NCBI GenBank assembly: GCA_002291875.1
Contig: DBAV01000119.1
Location: 1 to 14,598 of the forward strand
Length of the DNA: 14,598 nt
Direction: 5' to 3'
Origin: Hyphomonadaceae bacterium UBA1001
Lineage (GTDB): Bacteria; Pseudomonadota; Alphaproteobacteria; Caulobacterales; Aquidulcibacteraceae
Position numbers and translations under genes: made by a program. How positions within the stretch are numbered: position 1 is the first letter of the stretch; every line of letters begins with the position of its first letter. Below the pieces are notes generated by a model, which saw only the letters and a list, made by a program, of their open reading frames with translations, was not told the origin of the DNA and did no database searches. Shown here in pieces: positions 6,913-13,978 of the stretch.

Positions 6913-8640
6913 GTGAGCACACTCCGACACCAACCCCGCCATCATGGTCAAGTCCGCGGACCGCTCGTGCGGGTGTGGGCCGCGGTGACCGCGCTTTTCG
7001 CGGGGCTGGTGCTGGCCGGGTGCGGGGCGGACGCGTGGGAACGCCCGCCGGGCCTCGACATCGAGAACCGTATCCTGACCATCGGCAATTCGGCCGAGCC
7101 GCTGTCGCTGGACCCCCACAAGGCTTCGGGCTCGTGGGAGAACAACATCATCGGCAACATGTTCATGGGGCTGACGACCGAGGGCGCGCGCGGGGAGGTG
7201 CTGCCCGGCATGGCGACCAGCTGGTCGGTCAGCGAGGACGGCCTGACCTGGACCTTCATCCTGCGCCGCGGCGTGGTGTGGTCGGACGGACACCCCTTCA
7301 CCGCGCACGACTTCGTCTTTGCCTTCCGGCGCCTGCTGTCGCCCGAGACGATCGCCGAGTACGCCTATATCCAGTATGTCATCGAGAATGCCGAGGCCGC
7401 CAAGAAGGGCGAGGTGCCGGTCGAGCAGATCGGCGTCTCTGCGCCCGACGACCATACACTGGTGATCCGCCTCGAGCACCCGGCGCCCTATCTGCCACAG
7501 CTGATGGAGCACTATACCGCCTATCCGATCCCGGCCCACATCGTGCGCATCCACGGCAATGACTGGATCCAGCCCGAGAACGTGGTGACCAATGGCGCGT
7601 TCCGCCTGCAGGAATACTGGGCCAACTACATGGTCCACCTGATCAAGAATCCGCGATTCTTTGACGCCCAGAATGTCTGCTTCCGCGAGCTGTTCTTCTA
7701 TCCGACCGCCGACGTGAACGCCGCGATGCGCCGCATCCGCCAGGGCGAGATCGCGTGGAACGTGAACTTCCCGGGTTCGCAGCGCGATGCACTGGACCGC
7801 GACCTGCCGGGCTGGATCAATCCCGAGCCCTATCTGCTGGTGAACTATTTCTCGCCCAACATGCGCCGCCCGCCCTTCAGCGACGACAATGTGCGCCGCG
7901 CGCTGAACATGGTGATCGACCGCGAGTTCATCGTGCGCGAAATCCGGCGTACCGGCGACATCCCGGCCTATTCGATGGTGCCGCCGAACGTCGAGGGCTA
8001 TCCGGGCGGCGTCGAAGCAAGCTGGCGCGCGATGCCGATGGACCAGCGCAAGGTCGAGGCCAGGCGCCTGCTCGAGGAGGCCGGGTTCGGTCTGGACAAC
8101 CCTCTGACCTTTGAATTCTCGCACCGGGCCGGGGGCGACAATCCGCGCATCGCGGTGATCGTCCAGCGCGACTGGGAATCGATCGCGCCGTGGATCCGCG
8201 TCACCCTGCGTCCCGCCGACACCCAGCTGCACTATGCCAATCTGCGCGCGGCGGACCACGACATCGGTGATGGCGGGTGGATCGCCGACTTCAACGACGC
8301 CAAGAACTTCCTCAAGCTGCTTGAAACCCGCACGGGGGCCCAGAACTATTCGGGCTATTCCAACCCGGTGTATGATGCCCTGATGCTTCAGTCCGATCAG
8401 GAAAAGGACGCCGTCAGGCGCGGGCAGATCATGGCCCAGGCCGAGCAGATCATGATCGATGATGATGCGATCTTCCCGGTGTTCTTCGGCGCCTCTCGCA
8501 ACATCATCGACCCGCGGATCACCGGCTTTTACAACAACATGGAAGACACCCACCGCGCGCGCTGGATGTGCGTCGAGGGCCTGCAGGGCCCCTTCATCGA
8601 CGACGACCTGAAACAGGCAGCGTGGACGCCACGGAACTGA
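6913..8640 (+). CDS. Peptide ABC transporter substrate-binding lipoprotein (SBP_bac_5 / OppA-like)
   Basis: This protein of about 575 residues captures oligopeptides or similar solutes in the periplasm for an ABC importer. The N-terminus has a hydrophobic stretch ending in the lipobox VLAGC, so it is a lipid-anchored protein. The family pattern is clear: LTIGNSAEPLSLDPHKASG, then MATSWSVSEDGLTWTFILRRGVVWSDGHPFTAHDFVFAFRRLL spread over one block, the NGAFRLQEY strand, and DNVRRALNMVIDREFI. The GTG at 6913 was chosen because it leaves room for a promoter before the divergent gene at 6835. A GTG at 6967 would put the cysteine at residue 19, and an ATG at 6850 is also in frame, so the start is uncertain. 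No permease or ATPase gene is adjacent; this is an orphan binding protein or its partners are encoded elsewhere. Confidence 0.88.
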   Translation: MSTLRHQPRHHGQVRGPLVRVWAAVTALFAGLVLAGCGADAWERPPGLDIENRILTIGNSAEPLSLDPHKASGSWENNIIGNMFMGLTTEGARGEVLPGMATSWSVSEDGLTWTFILRRGVVWSDGHPFTAHDFVFAFRRLLSPETIAEYAYIQYVIENAEAAKKGEVPVEQIGVSAPDDHTLVIRLEHPAPYLPQLMEHYTAYPIPAHIVRIHGNDWIQPENVVTNGAFRLQEYWANYMVHLIKNPRFFDAQNVCFRELFFYPTADVNAAMRRIRQGEIAWNVNFPGSQRDALDRDLPGWINPEPYLLVNYFSPNMRRPPFSDDNVRRALNMVIDREFIVREIRRTGDIPAYSMVPPNVEGYPGGVEASWRAMPMDQRKVEARRLLEEAGFGLDNPLTFEFSHRAGGDNPRIAVIVQRDWESIAPWIRVTLRPADTQLHYANLRAADHDIGDGGWIADFNDAKNFLKLLETRTGAQNYSGYSNPVYDALMLQSDQEKDAVRRGQIMAQAEQIMIDDDAIFPVFFGASRNIIDPRITGFYNNMEDTHRARWMCVEGLQGPFIDDDLKQAAWTPRN

Positions 8641-8669
8641 TCGTCTCCGGACCAGGCCTTGCGCGCGTG

Positions 8670-8693
8670 CCGGTCTGGAGACCGGCGCTCAGG
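8670..8693 (-). repeat. Decayed single REP-like copy
   Basis: In the 94-nt gap before gatB, CCGGTCTGGAGACCGG (8670-8685) is a perfect 7-nt stem with a two-base GG centre, followed by CGCTCAGG in place of the usual GGCTCCG tail. Spacing and layout match a minus-orientation copy of the repeat family with a different but still paired stem. It could instead be an unrelated hairpin in the gatB leader. There is no T-run, so it is not a standard intrinsic terminator. Confidence 0.4.
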
Positions 8694-8734
8694 CCATGCT
8701 TGAGCGCTGCGCGGCAGGGCGCTAGAGGATACCG

Positions 8735-10222
8735 ATGACCGAACTCGACGTGCGCAGGGCCCGGCCCGACCAGCTGATCCAGGGGGCCACCGGCCCCTGG
8801 GAAGTGATCATCGGCATGGAAATCCATGCCCAGGTCGCCTCGAAGGCCAAGCTGTTTTCCGGCGCGTCGGCGGCCTATGGCGGCGAGCCCAATGCCCATG
8901 TCAGCCTGGTCGACGCGGCCATGCCGGGCATGCTGCCGGTCATCAACCGCTTCTGCGTCGAACAGGCGGTGCGCACGGGCCTGGGCCTGAACGCCACCAT
9001 CAATCTGTGGTCGCGTTTTGACCGCAAGAACTATTTCTATCCCGACCTGCCCCAGGGCTATCAGATCAGCCAATACAAGGACCCGGTGGTCGGCGAGGGT
9101 CAGATCGAGGTCGACCTCGAGGACGGCAGCACCTTTACCGTCCGCATCGAGCGCATCCACCTCGAGCAGGACGCCGGCAAGTCGATCCACGACCTGTCGC
9201 CCTCGGACACCTATGTCGACCTGAACCGGGCGGGGGTGGCGCTGATGGAGATCGTCTCGCGCCCCGACATCCGCTCACCGCGCGAGGCCGGGGCCTTTCT
9301 GGGCAAGCTGCGCCAGATCGTGCGCGCGCTGGGCACGTGTGACGGCAACATGGACGAGGGGTCGCTGCGGGCCGACGTGAACGTCTCGGTGCGCCGCCCG
9401 GGCGAGGCATTCGGCACGCGCTGCGAGATCAAGAACGTCAACTCGATGCGCTTTGTGACCATGGCCGCCGAATACGAGGCGCGGCGCCAGATCGACCTGA
9501 TCGAGGGCGGCGGGACCGTGCGCCAGGAAACGCGCCTGTTCGACGCCGGAACGGGCGAAACCCGGGCCCTGCGGTCCAAGGAGGACGCGCCCGACTATCG
9601 CTATTTCCCCGACCCCGATTTGTTGCCCCTGGTGCTCGAGCCGCAATGGGTCGAAAGCATCCGCGCCACTTTGCCCGAACTGCCCGACCAGAAGCGGCGC
9701 CGCTATGAGGAGGCGTTCGGCCTTTCGGCCTATGACGCACGGGTGCTGAGCTCGGACGTGGCGCGCGCGGCGTATTTCGAGGCGGCGGCCCAGGGGCGCG
9801 ATCCCAAGCTGACGGCCAACTGGGTGACCCAGGACCTTTCGGGCTATCTGAACAAGGCGGGGCTGGACATTACCCAGAGCCCGGTCCGAGCCGACCAGCT
9901 GGGCGGGCTTGTGGGCCTGATCGCCGATGGCACGATCTCGGGCAAGATCGCCAAGGACGTGTTCGCCCGCATGATCGAGACGGGCGAGGACGCCGCTGTG
10001 ATCGTCGAGCGCGAGGGTCTGCGCCAGGTCACCGACACCGGCGCGATTGAGAAGGTCATTGATGACCTGATGGCGGCCAATCCCGACAAGGTGGCCGAAG
10101 TGCGCGAGAAGCCCAAGATGTTCGGCTGGTGGGTCGGCCAGGTGATGAAGGCATCCGGCGGCAAGGCCAACCCCGCGGCGGTGAACGACCTGCTGCGCGC
10201 CCGGCTGGGCGTCGAGGGATAG
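8735..10222 (+). CDS. gatB: Aspartyl/glutamyl-tRNA amidotransferase subunit B
   Basis: The 495-residue product is the GatB subunit of the GatCAB complex, which in the cytoplasm phosphorylates and then amidates Glu-tRNA(Gln) and/or Asp-tRNA(Asn), using ammonia released by GatA. Diagnostic segments are WEVIIGMEIHAQ near residues 22-33 (kinase-pocket Glu/His), the family signature YPDLPQGYQISQYKDP near 102-117, LEQDAGKS, VDLNRAGVALMEIVSRPD, CEIKNVNSMRF and EDAPDYRYFPDPDL. The C-terminal tRNA-binding YqeY-like domain ends in WWVGQVMKASGGKANP. Length is normal. ATG 8735 follows AGAGG at 8724-8728. gatA and gatC are not in the window. The stop is followed within 12 nt by repeat cluster R3. Confidence 0.97.
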   Translation: MTELDVRRARPDQLIQGATGPWEVIIGMEIHAQVASKAKLFSGASAAYGGEPNAHVSLVDAAMPGMLPVINRFCVEQAVRTGLGLNATINLWSRFDRKNYFYPDLPQGYQISQYKDPVVGEGQIEVDLEDGSTFTVRIERIHLEQDAGKSIHDLSPSDTYVDLNRAGVALMEIVSRPDIRSPREAGAFLGKLRQIVRALGTCDGNMDEGSLRADVNVSVRRPGEAFGTRCEIKNVNSMRFVTMAAEYEARRQIDLIEGGGTVRQETRLFDAGTGETRALRSKEDAPDYRYFPDPDLLPLVLEPQWVESIRATLPELPDQKRRRYEEAFGLSAYDARVLSSDVARAAYFEAAAQGRDPKLTANWVTQDLSGYLNKAGLDITQSPVRADQLGGLVGLIADGTISGKIAKDVFARMIETGEDAAVIVEREGLRQVTDTGAIEKVIDDLMAANPDKVAEVREKPKMFGWWVGQVMKASGGKANPAAVNDLLRARLGVEG

Positions 10223-10234
10223 GGTCTGCGCGGC

Positions 10235-10508
10235 AGGAGCCCGCGCTTCCAGGCGCGGATGGGCGCCCAGGGCCGGGCCTGGAAGCCCGGGCTCCGATGT
10301 CGGTCTCTTTTCCAGTTGGCGACCGTCGAAAAGCGCCCCGCCGGAGCCCGCGCTTCCAAGCGCGCTCGCGCGTAAGGCCGGGTTTGGAAGCCCGGGCTCC
10401 GATGTTGCGCTTTTTCAGGTTCTCGACCGCCGAAGCCCGCCCCGCCGGAGCCCGCGCTTCCAAGCGCGGATGGGCGCCCGGGGCCGGGCTTGGAAGCCCG
10501 GGCGTCCG
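10235..10508. repeat. REP-like array, cluster R3 (three inverted pairs)
   Basis: The 373-nt gap between the convergent gatB and toxin genes holds three inverted pairs. Plus copies (GCGC type) are at 10235-10258, 10342-10365 and 10446-10469. Minus copies (GGGC type) are at 10273-10296, 10378-10401 and 10484-10508, the last with one inserted base. Linkers are 14, 12 and 14 nt. Pairs begin 107 and 104 nt apart, and the segments between them (10297-10341 and 10402-10445) are themselves similar, beginning ATGT and ending CGCCCCGC. From 10509 to 10595, next to the toxin stop, nothing further was recognised. Confidence 0.93.
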
Positions 10509-10595
10509 ATAGGCGCACGGATCGTGCGCGACACATGACGCAGTTCCGGTGCGCAATCCGGCGTTCCGGAATCCGACTGACCCGGGGCAGCCCCC

Positions 10596-11096
10596 TTATG
10601 CCAGCATTGCACGCACGTCCTTGAGCAAGACGAACAGGTGCATGGGATCGGAGGGTGATGCCACGAAGTCGAACCGTTCGTAGAATGAGCGCGCCTGGTC
10701 ATCCTTGGCATGGACGGCAAACGCCCGCAGGCCGGCAATTTCTGCGGCCGCCAGTGTTCGTGCAAGTGCATCCTTCAAGAGGCCAGCTCCAAGGCCCTGG
10801 CCCTGCTTTTCAGTGGCCACAGCAAGCCGCGCGAGCAGCATCAGCGGAATTGGATGACGCGGTTGACCTTTCGCGACGCGCGCAGGCGCATGGTCGGGTG
10901 CGACCTGGCCAAACACCAGCGTGTAGTATCCCACCACCCGATCGCCTTCGCACGCAACGCGGGTCTGTGCCGCGCTGGACTGCTGCGCAGCCAGTGCATG
11001 GCGGACAAGGTATCGATCGAGCGATTCACGTCCACACGTGAAATCCTCGATCCGATGCTGTGGGGTCAGCCGGTGGATGGCGTAGCGGACGCTCAT
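10596..11096 (-). CDS. GNAT-family acetyltransferase toxin of a type II toxin-antitoxin pair
   Basis: The 166-residue product is a Gcn5-related N-acetyltransferase. The acetyl-CoA-binding loop is in LARLAVATEKQGQGLGAGLLKDAL (88-111) and the conserved tyrosine is in SFYERFDF (Y139). The opening IEDFTCGRESLDRYL and the GYYTL strand (56-60) are characteristic of the TacT/AtaT/ItaT toxin group, which blocks translation by acetylating the amino group of aminoacyl-tRNAs. The group identity is clear; the tRNA target is not predictable. ATG 11096 overlaps the antitoxin stop by four bases (ATGA), so the pair is translationally coupled. By eye this gene is somewhat less GC-rich than its neighbours, fitting acquisition by transfer. 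Confidence 0.9.
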   Translation of the reverse strand: MSVRYAIHRLTPQHRIEDFTCGRESLDRYLVRHALAAQQSSAAQTRVACEGDRVVGYYTLVFGQVAPDHAPARVAKGQPRHPIPLMLLARLAVATEKQGQGLGAGLLKDALARTLAAAEIAGLRAFAVHAKDDQARSFYERFDFVASPSDPMHLFVLLKDVRAMLA

Positions 11097-11377
11097 GTCC
11101 CGTTCGGATCAAACGGCCCCCGCTCGGACAACAGCCGCGAAAGCCGCGGCAGCGGACGCGGGGGCGCGTCGAGGGCAGCGAGAAATGCCGACCACCGGTC
11201 GGCATCAAGCAGGAAGGTCGAGCGGTCCGGCAAGGCTTCGGCAGCGTTGGCAAGTGCGCTTTCCAGCACGAACTCGCTGACCGACCGCCCTTTCGCCATT
11301 GCGGCCGCCTGGAGCGTACGTTTCGCGGCGGGCGTCAGACGCAGGTCCAGCTTTTCCGAGCGGACGGAAGAAGGCAT
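11093..11377 (-). CDS. DUF1778 ribbon-helix-helix antitoxin
   Basis: This 94-residue protein should neutralise the downstream GNAT toxin and repress the operon. Residues 8-43 (EKLDLRLTPAAKRTL, then MAKGRSVSEFVLESALANA) form the ribbon-helix-helix DNA-binding domain of DUF1778 (TacA/AtaR type). The segment TFLLDADRWSAFLAALD (54-70) and the following Pro/Arg-rich tail are the usual toxin-binding region. ATG 11377 was chosen because GAGGAG lies 6 nt upstream; a GTG at 11395 would add six residues and bury that ribosome site. A palindrome and a promoter-like pair lie upstream, consistent with autoregulation. Confidence 0.9.
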   Translation of the reverse strand: MPSSVRSEKLDLRLTPAAKRTLQAAAMAKGRSVSEFVLESALANAAEALPDRSTFLLDADRWSAFLAALDAPPRPLPRLSRLLSERGPFDPNGT

Positions 11378-11381
11378 CGGC

Positions 11382-11401
11382 GACTCCTCGAACACGGAGT
11401 C
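11382..11401 (-). promoter_or_regulatory. Inverted repeat overlapping antitoxin ribosome site
   Basis: GACTCC and GGAGTC (arms 11382-11387 and 11396-11401, 8-nt centre) form an inverted repeat. On the coding strand the proximal arm contains the antitoxin ribosome site GAGGAG. It could act as a second operator half-site group or as a leader hairpin limiting translation. Confidence 0.35.
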
Positions 11402-11403
11402 AC

Positions 11404-11438
11404 CGGATACCAGCCCTGCCAGACATTGTCACGACAAT
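11404..11438 (-). promoter_or_regulatory. Putative toxin-antitoxin promoter with palindromic operator
   Basis: ATTGTCACGACAAT (11425-11438) has perfect 6-nt arms around AC. On the minus strand, GTGACA (11427-11432) resembles a -35 box and TATCCG (11404-11409) a -10 box, 17 nt apart and 27 nt before the antitoxin ATG. The palindrome therefore covers the -35 region, where a ribbon-helix-helix antitoxin would be expected to repress. The palindrome is seen directly; its role is inferred. Confidence 0.5.
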
Positions 11439-11461
11439 TCTTCGCCGCTTGCACGCCCGGC

Positions 11462-11683
11462 CGGAGCCCGCGCTTCCAAGCGCGGTTGTCCGCGCAACAC
11501 CGGGCCTGGAAGCCCGGGCTCCGATGTCGCGCTTTTTTCAGGTTCTCGACCGGCGAAACACGCCCCGCCGGAGCCCGCGCTTCCAAGCGCGGTTGTTCGC
11601 GCAAGCCGGGCTTGGAAGCCCGGGCTCCGATACTGCTCAGGTTCTCGACCGGCGGAAATGCGGGCCCGGAGGCCCGCGCTCCG
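11462..11683. repeat. REP-like array, cluster R4 (two inverted pairs plus one decayed copy)
   Basis: The 313-nt gap between the antitoxin gene start and the 3' end of hfaD contains plus copies (GCGC type) at 11462-11485 and 11569-11592, and minus copies (GGGC type) at 11500-11523 and 11606-11629. A diverged minus copy lies at 11661-11683, only 7 nt from the hfaD stop. Pairs start 107 nt apart. The spacer 11524-11568 begins ATGTCGCGCTTTTTT and closely resembles that of cluster R3; a shortened form follows the second pair (11630-11660). With R3, this array brackets the toxin-antitoxin pair. Confidence 0.93.
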
Positions 11684-11690
11684 GGGTGCA

Positions 11691-12923
11691 TCAGTGCCTT
11701 GGACGGGTCGCGGCGAAGGTGGCGGTGTTGCCGATCGCGGTGGCCGCACCGACAATGTCGGCGCCGACGGTGCGTGCCTCGCCCAGAGCAAAGACGCTGC
11801 CCTCGTTCACCTGGCGCACAAAGCCCGTCGCCGCGACGTCGATGCCGCAATCGGCGCAGGCAAAGCCCGAGACCGCATTGCCGATCGCCACCGAGTTCAC
11901 GAGGCCGACCCCGCCCTCGCCCGCAATGCCGCGCAGGCTGGACACCGAGACCACGCCATTGCGGTTGGTCTGCTCGACATCGGTCAGCGAGGACGAGCCG
12001 ATGGCCCCGCCCGTGACGGTGTTGCCGATGGCCTGCGAAGACACGGCCGTCAGCCCGCGCCAGTCGTCCAGCGTCACATAGCTTTCGGACTGGACATAGG
12101 CGGCGTTGTCCTGGGTGGCGGTGATCAGGTTGAAGCCATTGGTGGTGTGCGCACTGGCGGTGTTGCCGGTGGCCGCCGAGGCCGCCACCATGTCGCGCGA
12201 GCGGGCGGCATAGATGTCGGCCGTGGCGATCGCCTCGACACCCTCGGACCGCTGGTCGACGACCAGGCCATCCAGCGTTGCATCCGTGTTGGTCGACGAC
12301 ACCGCATTCACGGTGGCCGAGGCGGTGGCAACCGTGGTGCCTTCGACCACTTCGGCCTGGATGCCGGTGAAGCTGCGCACCGAATGGTTGGAATACTGGC
12401 GCACGCTGGAGTCGATGAAGGCGTTGCGGCCGTCGACATTGGCAGCATTCACGACCGCGGCCGACGCCGCCGCCGCATCGCCATTGCCGCCGCGCAGGCG
12501 CAGATCATTGCGGGCATAGACATTGGCGTGGCCGTTGGCGACCTGTTCCAGATCGGTGCGGTTGGTGCCGCAGCACGCGGCCGTCGCGGCCGCATTGCCA
12601 AAGGCCGTGGCGCTGGTGACGGTGGCCTCTGACACGGCCTCGACATCGGCGGCGACGCGCGCGCCGACCGTGCCCGACAGGTGCTGGCTGGCCTGGACCT
12701 CCAGGATGCCGCCCGACGAGGTGGCGCTGCCCGCATTGCCGACCGCACTGGCCCCGCCGGCGGCGGTGCGTGCGTCGACCACGTGCAAATTCATCCGGGC
12801 ATAGACGTCACCCAGCTGCAGCTGGCCGTTCAGCACCTGCATCGGCTGGCGCTCGTCCGAATGGGCGGGGACGGCCAGCAGCGCCAGTGCGGCAGCGGAC
12901 ACGGTGAGCATGGATCGGGTCAT
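11691..12923 (-). CDS. hfaD: HfaD-like holdfast anchor / surface adhesin
   Basis: In Caulobacter, HfaD works with HfaA and HfaB to fix the adhesive holdfast polysaccharide to the cell pole, and it reaches the outer surface through HfaB. This 410-residue product has a signal peptide (MTRSMLTVSAAALALLAVPAHS) and then almost only Ala, Gly, Asn, Thr, Ser and Val. Eight units recur about every 47-50 residues. Each has an AIGNT-like core (GN or VN at about 62, 109, 159, 206, 253, 300, 348 and 398), and most also have a V-x-Q-x(2)-N-like segment (for example 125-130, 174-179, 316-321, 369-373). This suggests a beta-solenoid or amyloid-like fold. Four cysteines occur (C117, C118, C356, C359). ATG 12923 has GGAGA upstream and is 26 nt after the hfaB stop. 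Assignment rests on composition, repeats and operon position. Confidence 0.8.
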   Translation of the reverse strand: MTRSMLTVSAAALALLAVPAHSDERQPMQVLNGQLQLGDVYARMNLHVVDARTAAGGASAVGNAGSATSSGGILEVQASQHLSGTVGARVAADVEAVSEATVTSATAFGNAAATAACCGTNRTDLEQVANGHANVYARNDLRLRGGNGDAAAASAAVVNAANVDGRNAFIDSSVRQYSNHSVRSFTGIQAEVVEGTTVATASATVNAVSSTNTDATLDGLVVDQRSEGVEAIATADIYAARSRDMVAASAATGNTASAHTTNGFNLITATQDNAAYVQSESYVTLDDWRGLTAVSSQAIGNTVTGGAIGSSSLTDVEQTNRNGVVSVSSLRGIAGEGGVGLVNSVAIGNAVSGFACADCGIDVAATGFVRQVNEGSVFALGEARTVGADIVGAATAIGNTATFAATRPRH

Positions 12924-12949
12924 GGCGGGTGTCTCCGGCGATCGGGGGA

Positions 12950-13978
12950 TCAGAACTGGCGGCCACGCAGGTTCGATGCGCGCACGTCCTCGTCGCGCCG
13001 TTCGTTCCAGCGATTGGGTTCGGCGCGGGTCGCGGCGTTGTTGTCCTCGGTGCCATGGACCGGCACGAAGCCACCGGTGGCGCCGAAGGTGCGGCCCGAT
13101 CCGATCGGGTCGCTGCCCATCGCCTCGGTGCAGACGCTGGGGCCCGACACACCATAGAGGTTCGCCATGATCTCGATGACGGCGCGCTCGACGATCGAGC
13201 GGACGGCCAGCTGGATCGGCTCCTGGGCGCGCTCGCCGATGCCGACGTCGATGACCACGTCGTCCCAGAACGAGAACACGCCGAGGCTGATCTCGCGGCC
13301 GACGATCTGCTTCTGGTAGGACACCACGTCCACGACCTCGAGGGTGCGGGTGTCCACCAGGCGCAGGTCCATGCCGACATTCATGACATAGAGCTTGGCG
13401 CCCGAGGTGCCCTTGGCATTGTCGGGATCGACGTCGCCGAAAAAGCCGTCCGCGCCGACCGACCGGATGTTGTAGTTCATCTCGGTGATGCCGCCGACCA
13501 GATAGAAGTCCGATCCGGGAACCGAACCGGCCAGGATGCGGCGGAACTCTTCGTCGCCCTCGTCACCGATCAGGCGGTTGTTGGCATAGCGCAGCTCGAG
13601 TTCGGCGACCGAGGTGTCGAAGCGTTCGACCATGCGCGCGCCGGTCTTGGCGAAGGCCGAGATCGCCATCAGCGAGGCGCCCTGGGTGATTCGGCGACCG
13701 CCTTCGGCGTCGTTCTTGCCGGTGTAGTCGATGATCCGGCCGACCGCGATGCGCGGGGTGCGCAGGCCATTGGCAAGCGCATACTGGCCGATGCAGTTCA
13801 GCGCGGCCGAATAGGGCGTGGGGTTGGCGGTGACGGGCGCACTGCCGATCGGACGGGCATAGAGGCCGGTCGAGGGGCCTGCCACCGGCGACACGCACGC
13901 GGTCAGCGCGAAGGCGCCGGCCAGGACAAGGGCCGGCAGGCGCACGGTGCGCATCAGGGCATTGCGGTGGTCAGTCAT
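12950..13978 (-). CDS. hfaB: HfaB, CsgG-family outer-membrane export lipoprotein
   Basis: The 342-residue protein is a CsgG-type lipoprotein, the pore-forming family that exports curli subunits. HfaB is the Caulobacter member needed to stabilise and secrete HfaA and HfaD. It has a lipoprotein signal ending LTAC (C28), then the CsgG core: PRIAVGRIIDYTGKND (75-90), TQGASLMAISAF (98-109), MVERFDTSVAELELRYANNRLI (116-137), SDFYLVGGITEMNYNIRS (156-173), KLYVMNVGMDLRLVDTRTLEVVDVVSYQKQI starting at 195, and the GVFSFWDD and EPIQLAVRSIVERAVIEI segments. The last 50 residues are a polar extension. ATG 13978 overlaps the hfaA stop by 8 nt, with GGAG upstream; in-frame starts at 14020 (inside hfaA) and 13954 have worse contexts. 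Confidence 0.9.
   Translation of the reverse strand: MTDHRNALMRTVRLPALVLAGAFALTACVSPVAGPSTGLYARPIGSAPVTANPTPYSAALNCIGQYALANGLRTPRIAVGRIIDYTGKNDAEGGRRITQGASLMAISAFAKTGARMVERFDTSVAELELRYANNRLIGDEGDEEFRRILAGSVPGSDFYLVGGITEMNYNIRSVGADGFFGDVDPDNAKGTSGAKLYVMNVGMDLRLVDTRTLEVVDVVSYQKQIVGREISLGVFSFWDDVVIDVGIGERAQEPIQLAVRSIVERAVIEIMANLYGVSGPSVCTEAMGSDPIGSGRTFGATGGFVPVHGTEDNNAATRAEPNRWNERRDEDVRASNLRGRQF

Noticed and set aside
6802..8553. Long antisense frame across the peptide-binding protein
   Set aside because: The sense strand encodes a complete SBP_bac_5 protein; the antisense translation is low-complexity with no recognisable motif.
11661..11690. Intrinsic terminator after hfaD
   Set aside because: A GC-rich hairpin is there, but it is a decayed REP copy and no T-run follows on the hfaD coding strand.
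10710..12632. 640-residue plus-strand frame spanning the toxin-antitoxin region and hfaD
   Set aside because: It reads through two minus-strand genes and a repeat array, has no plausible domain, and conflicts with well-supported genes on the other strand.
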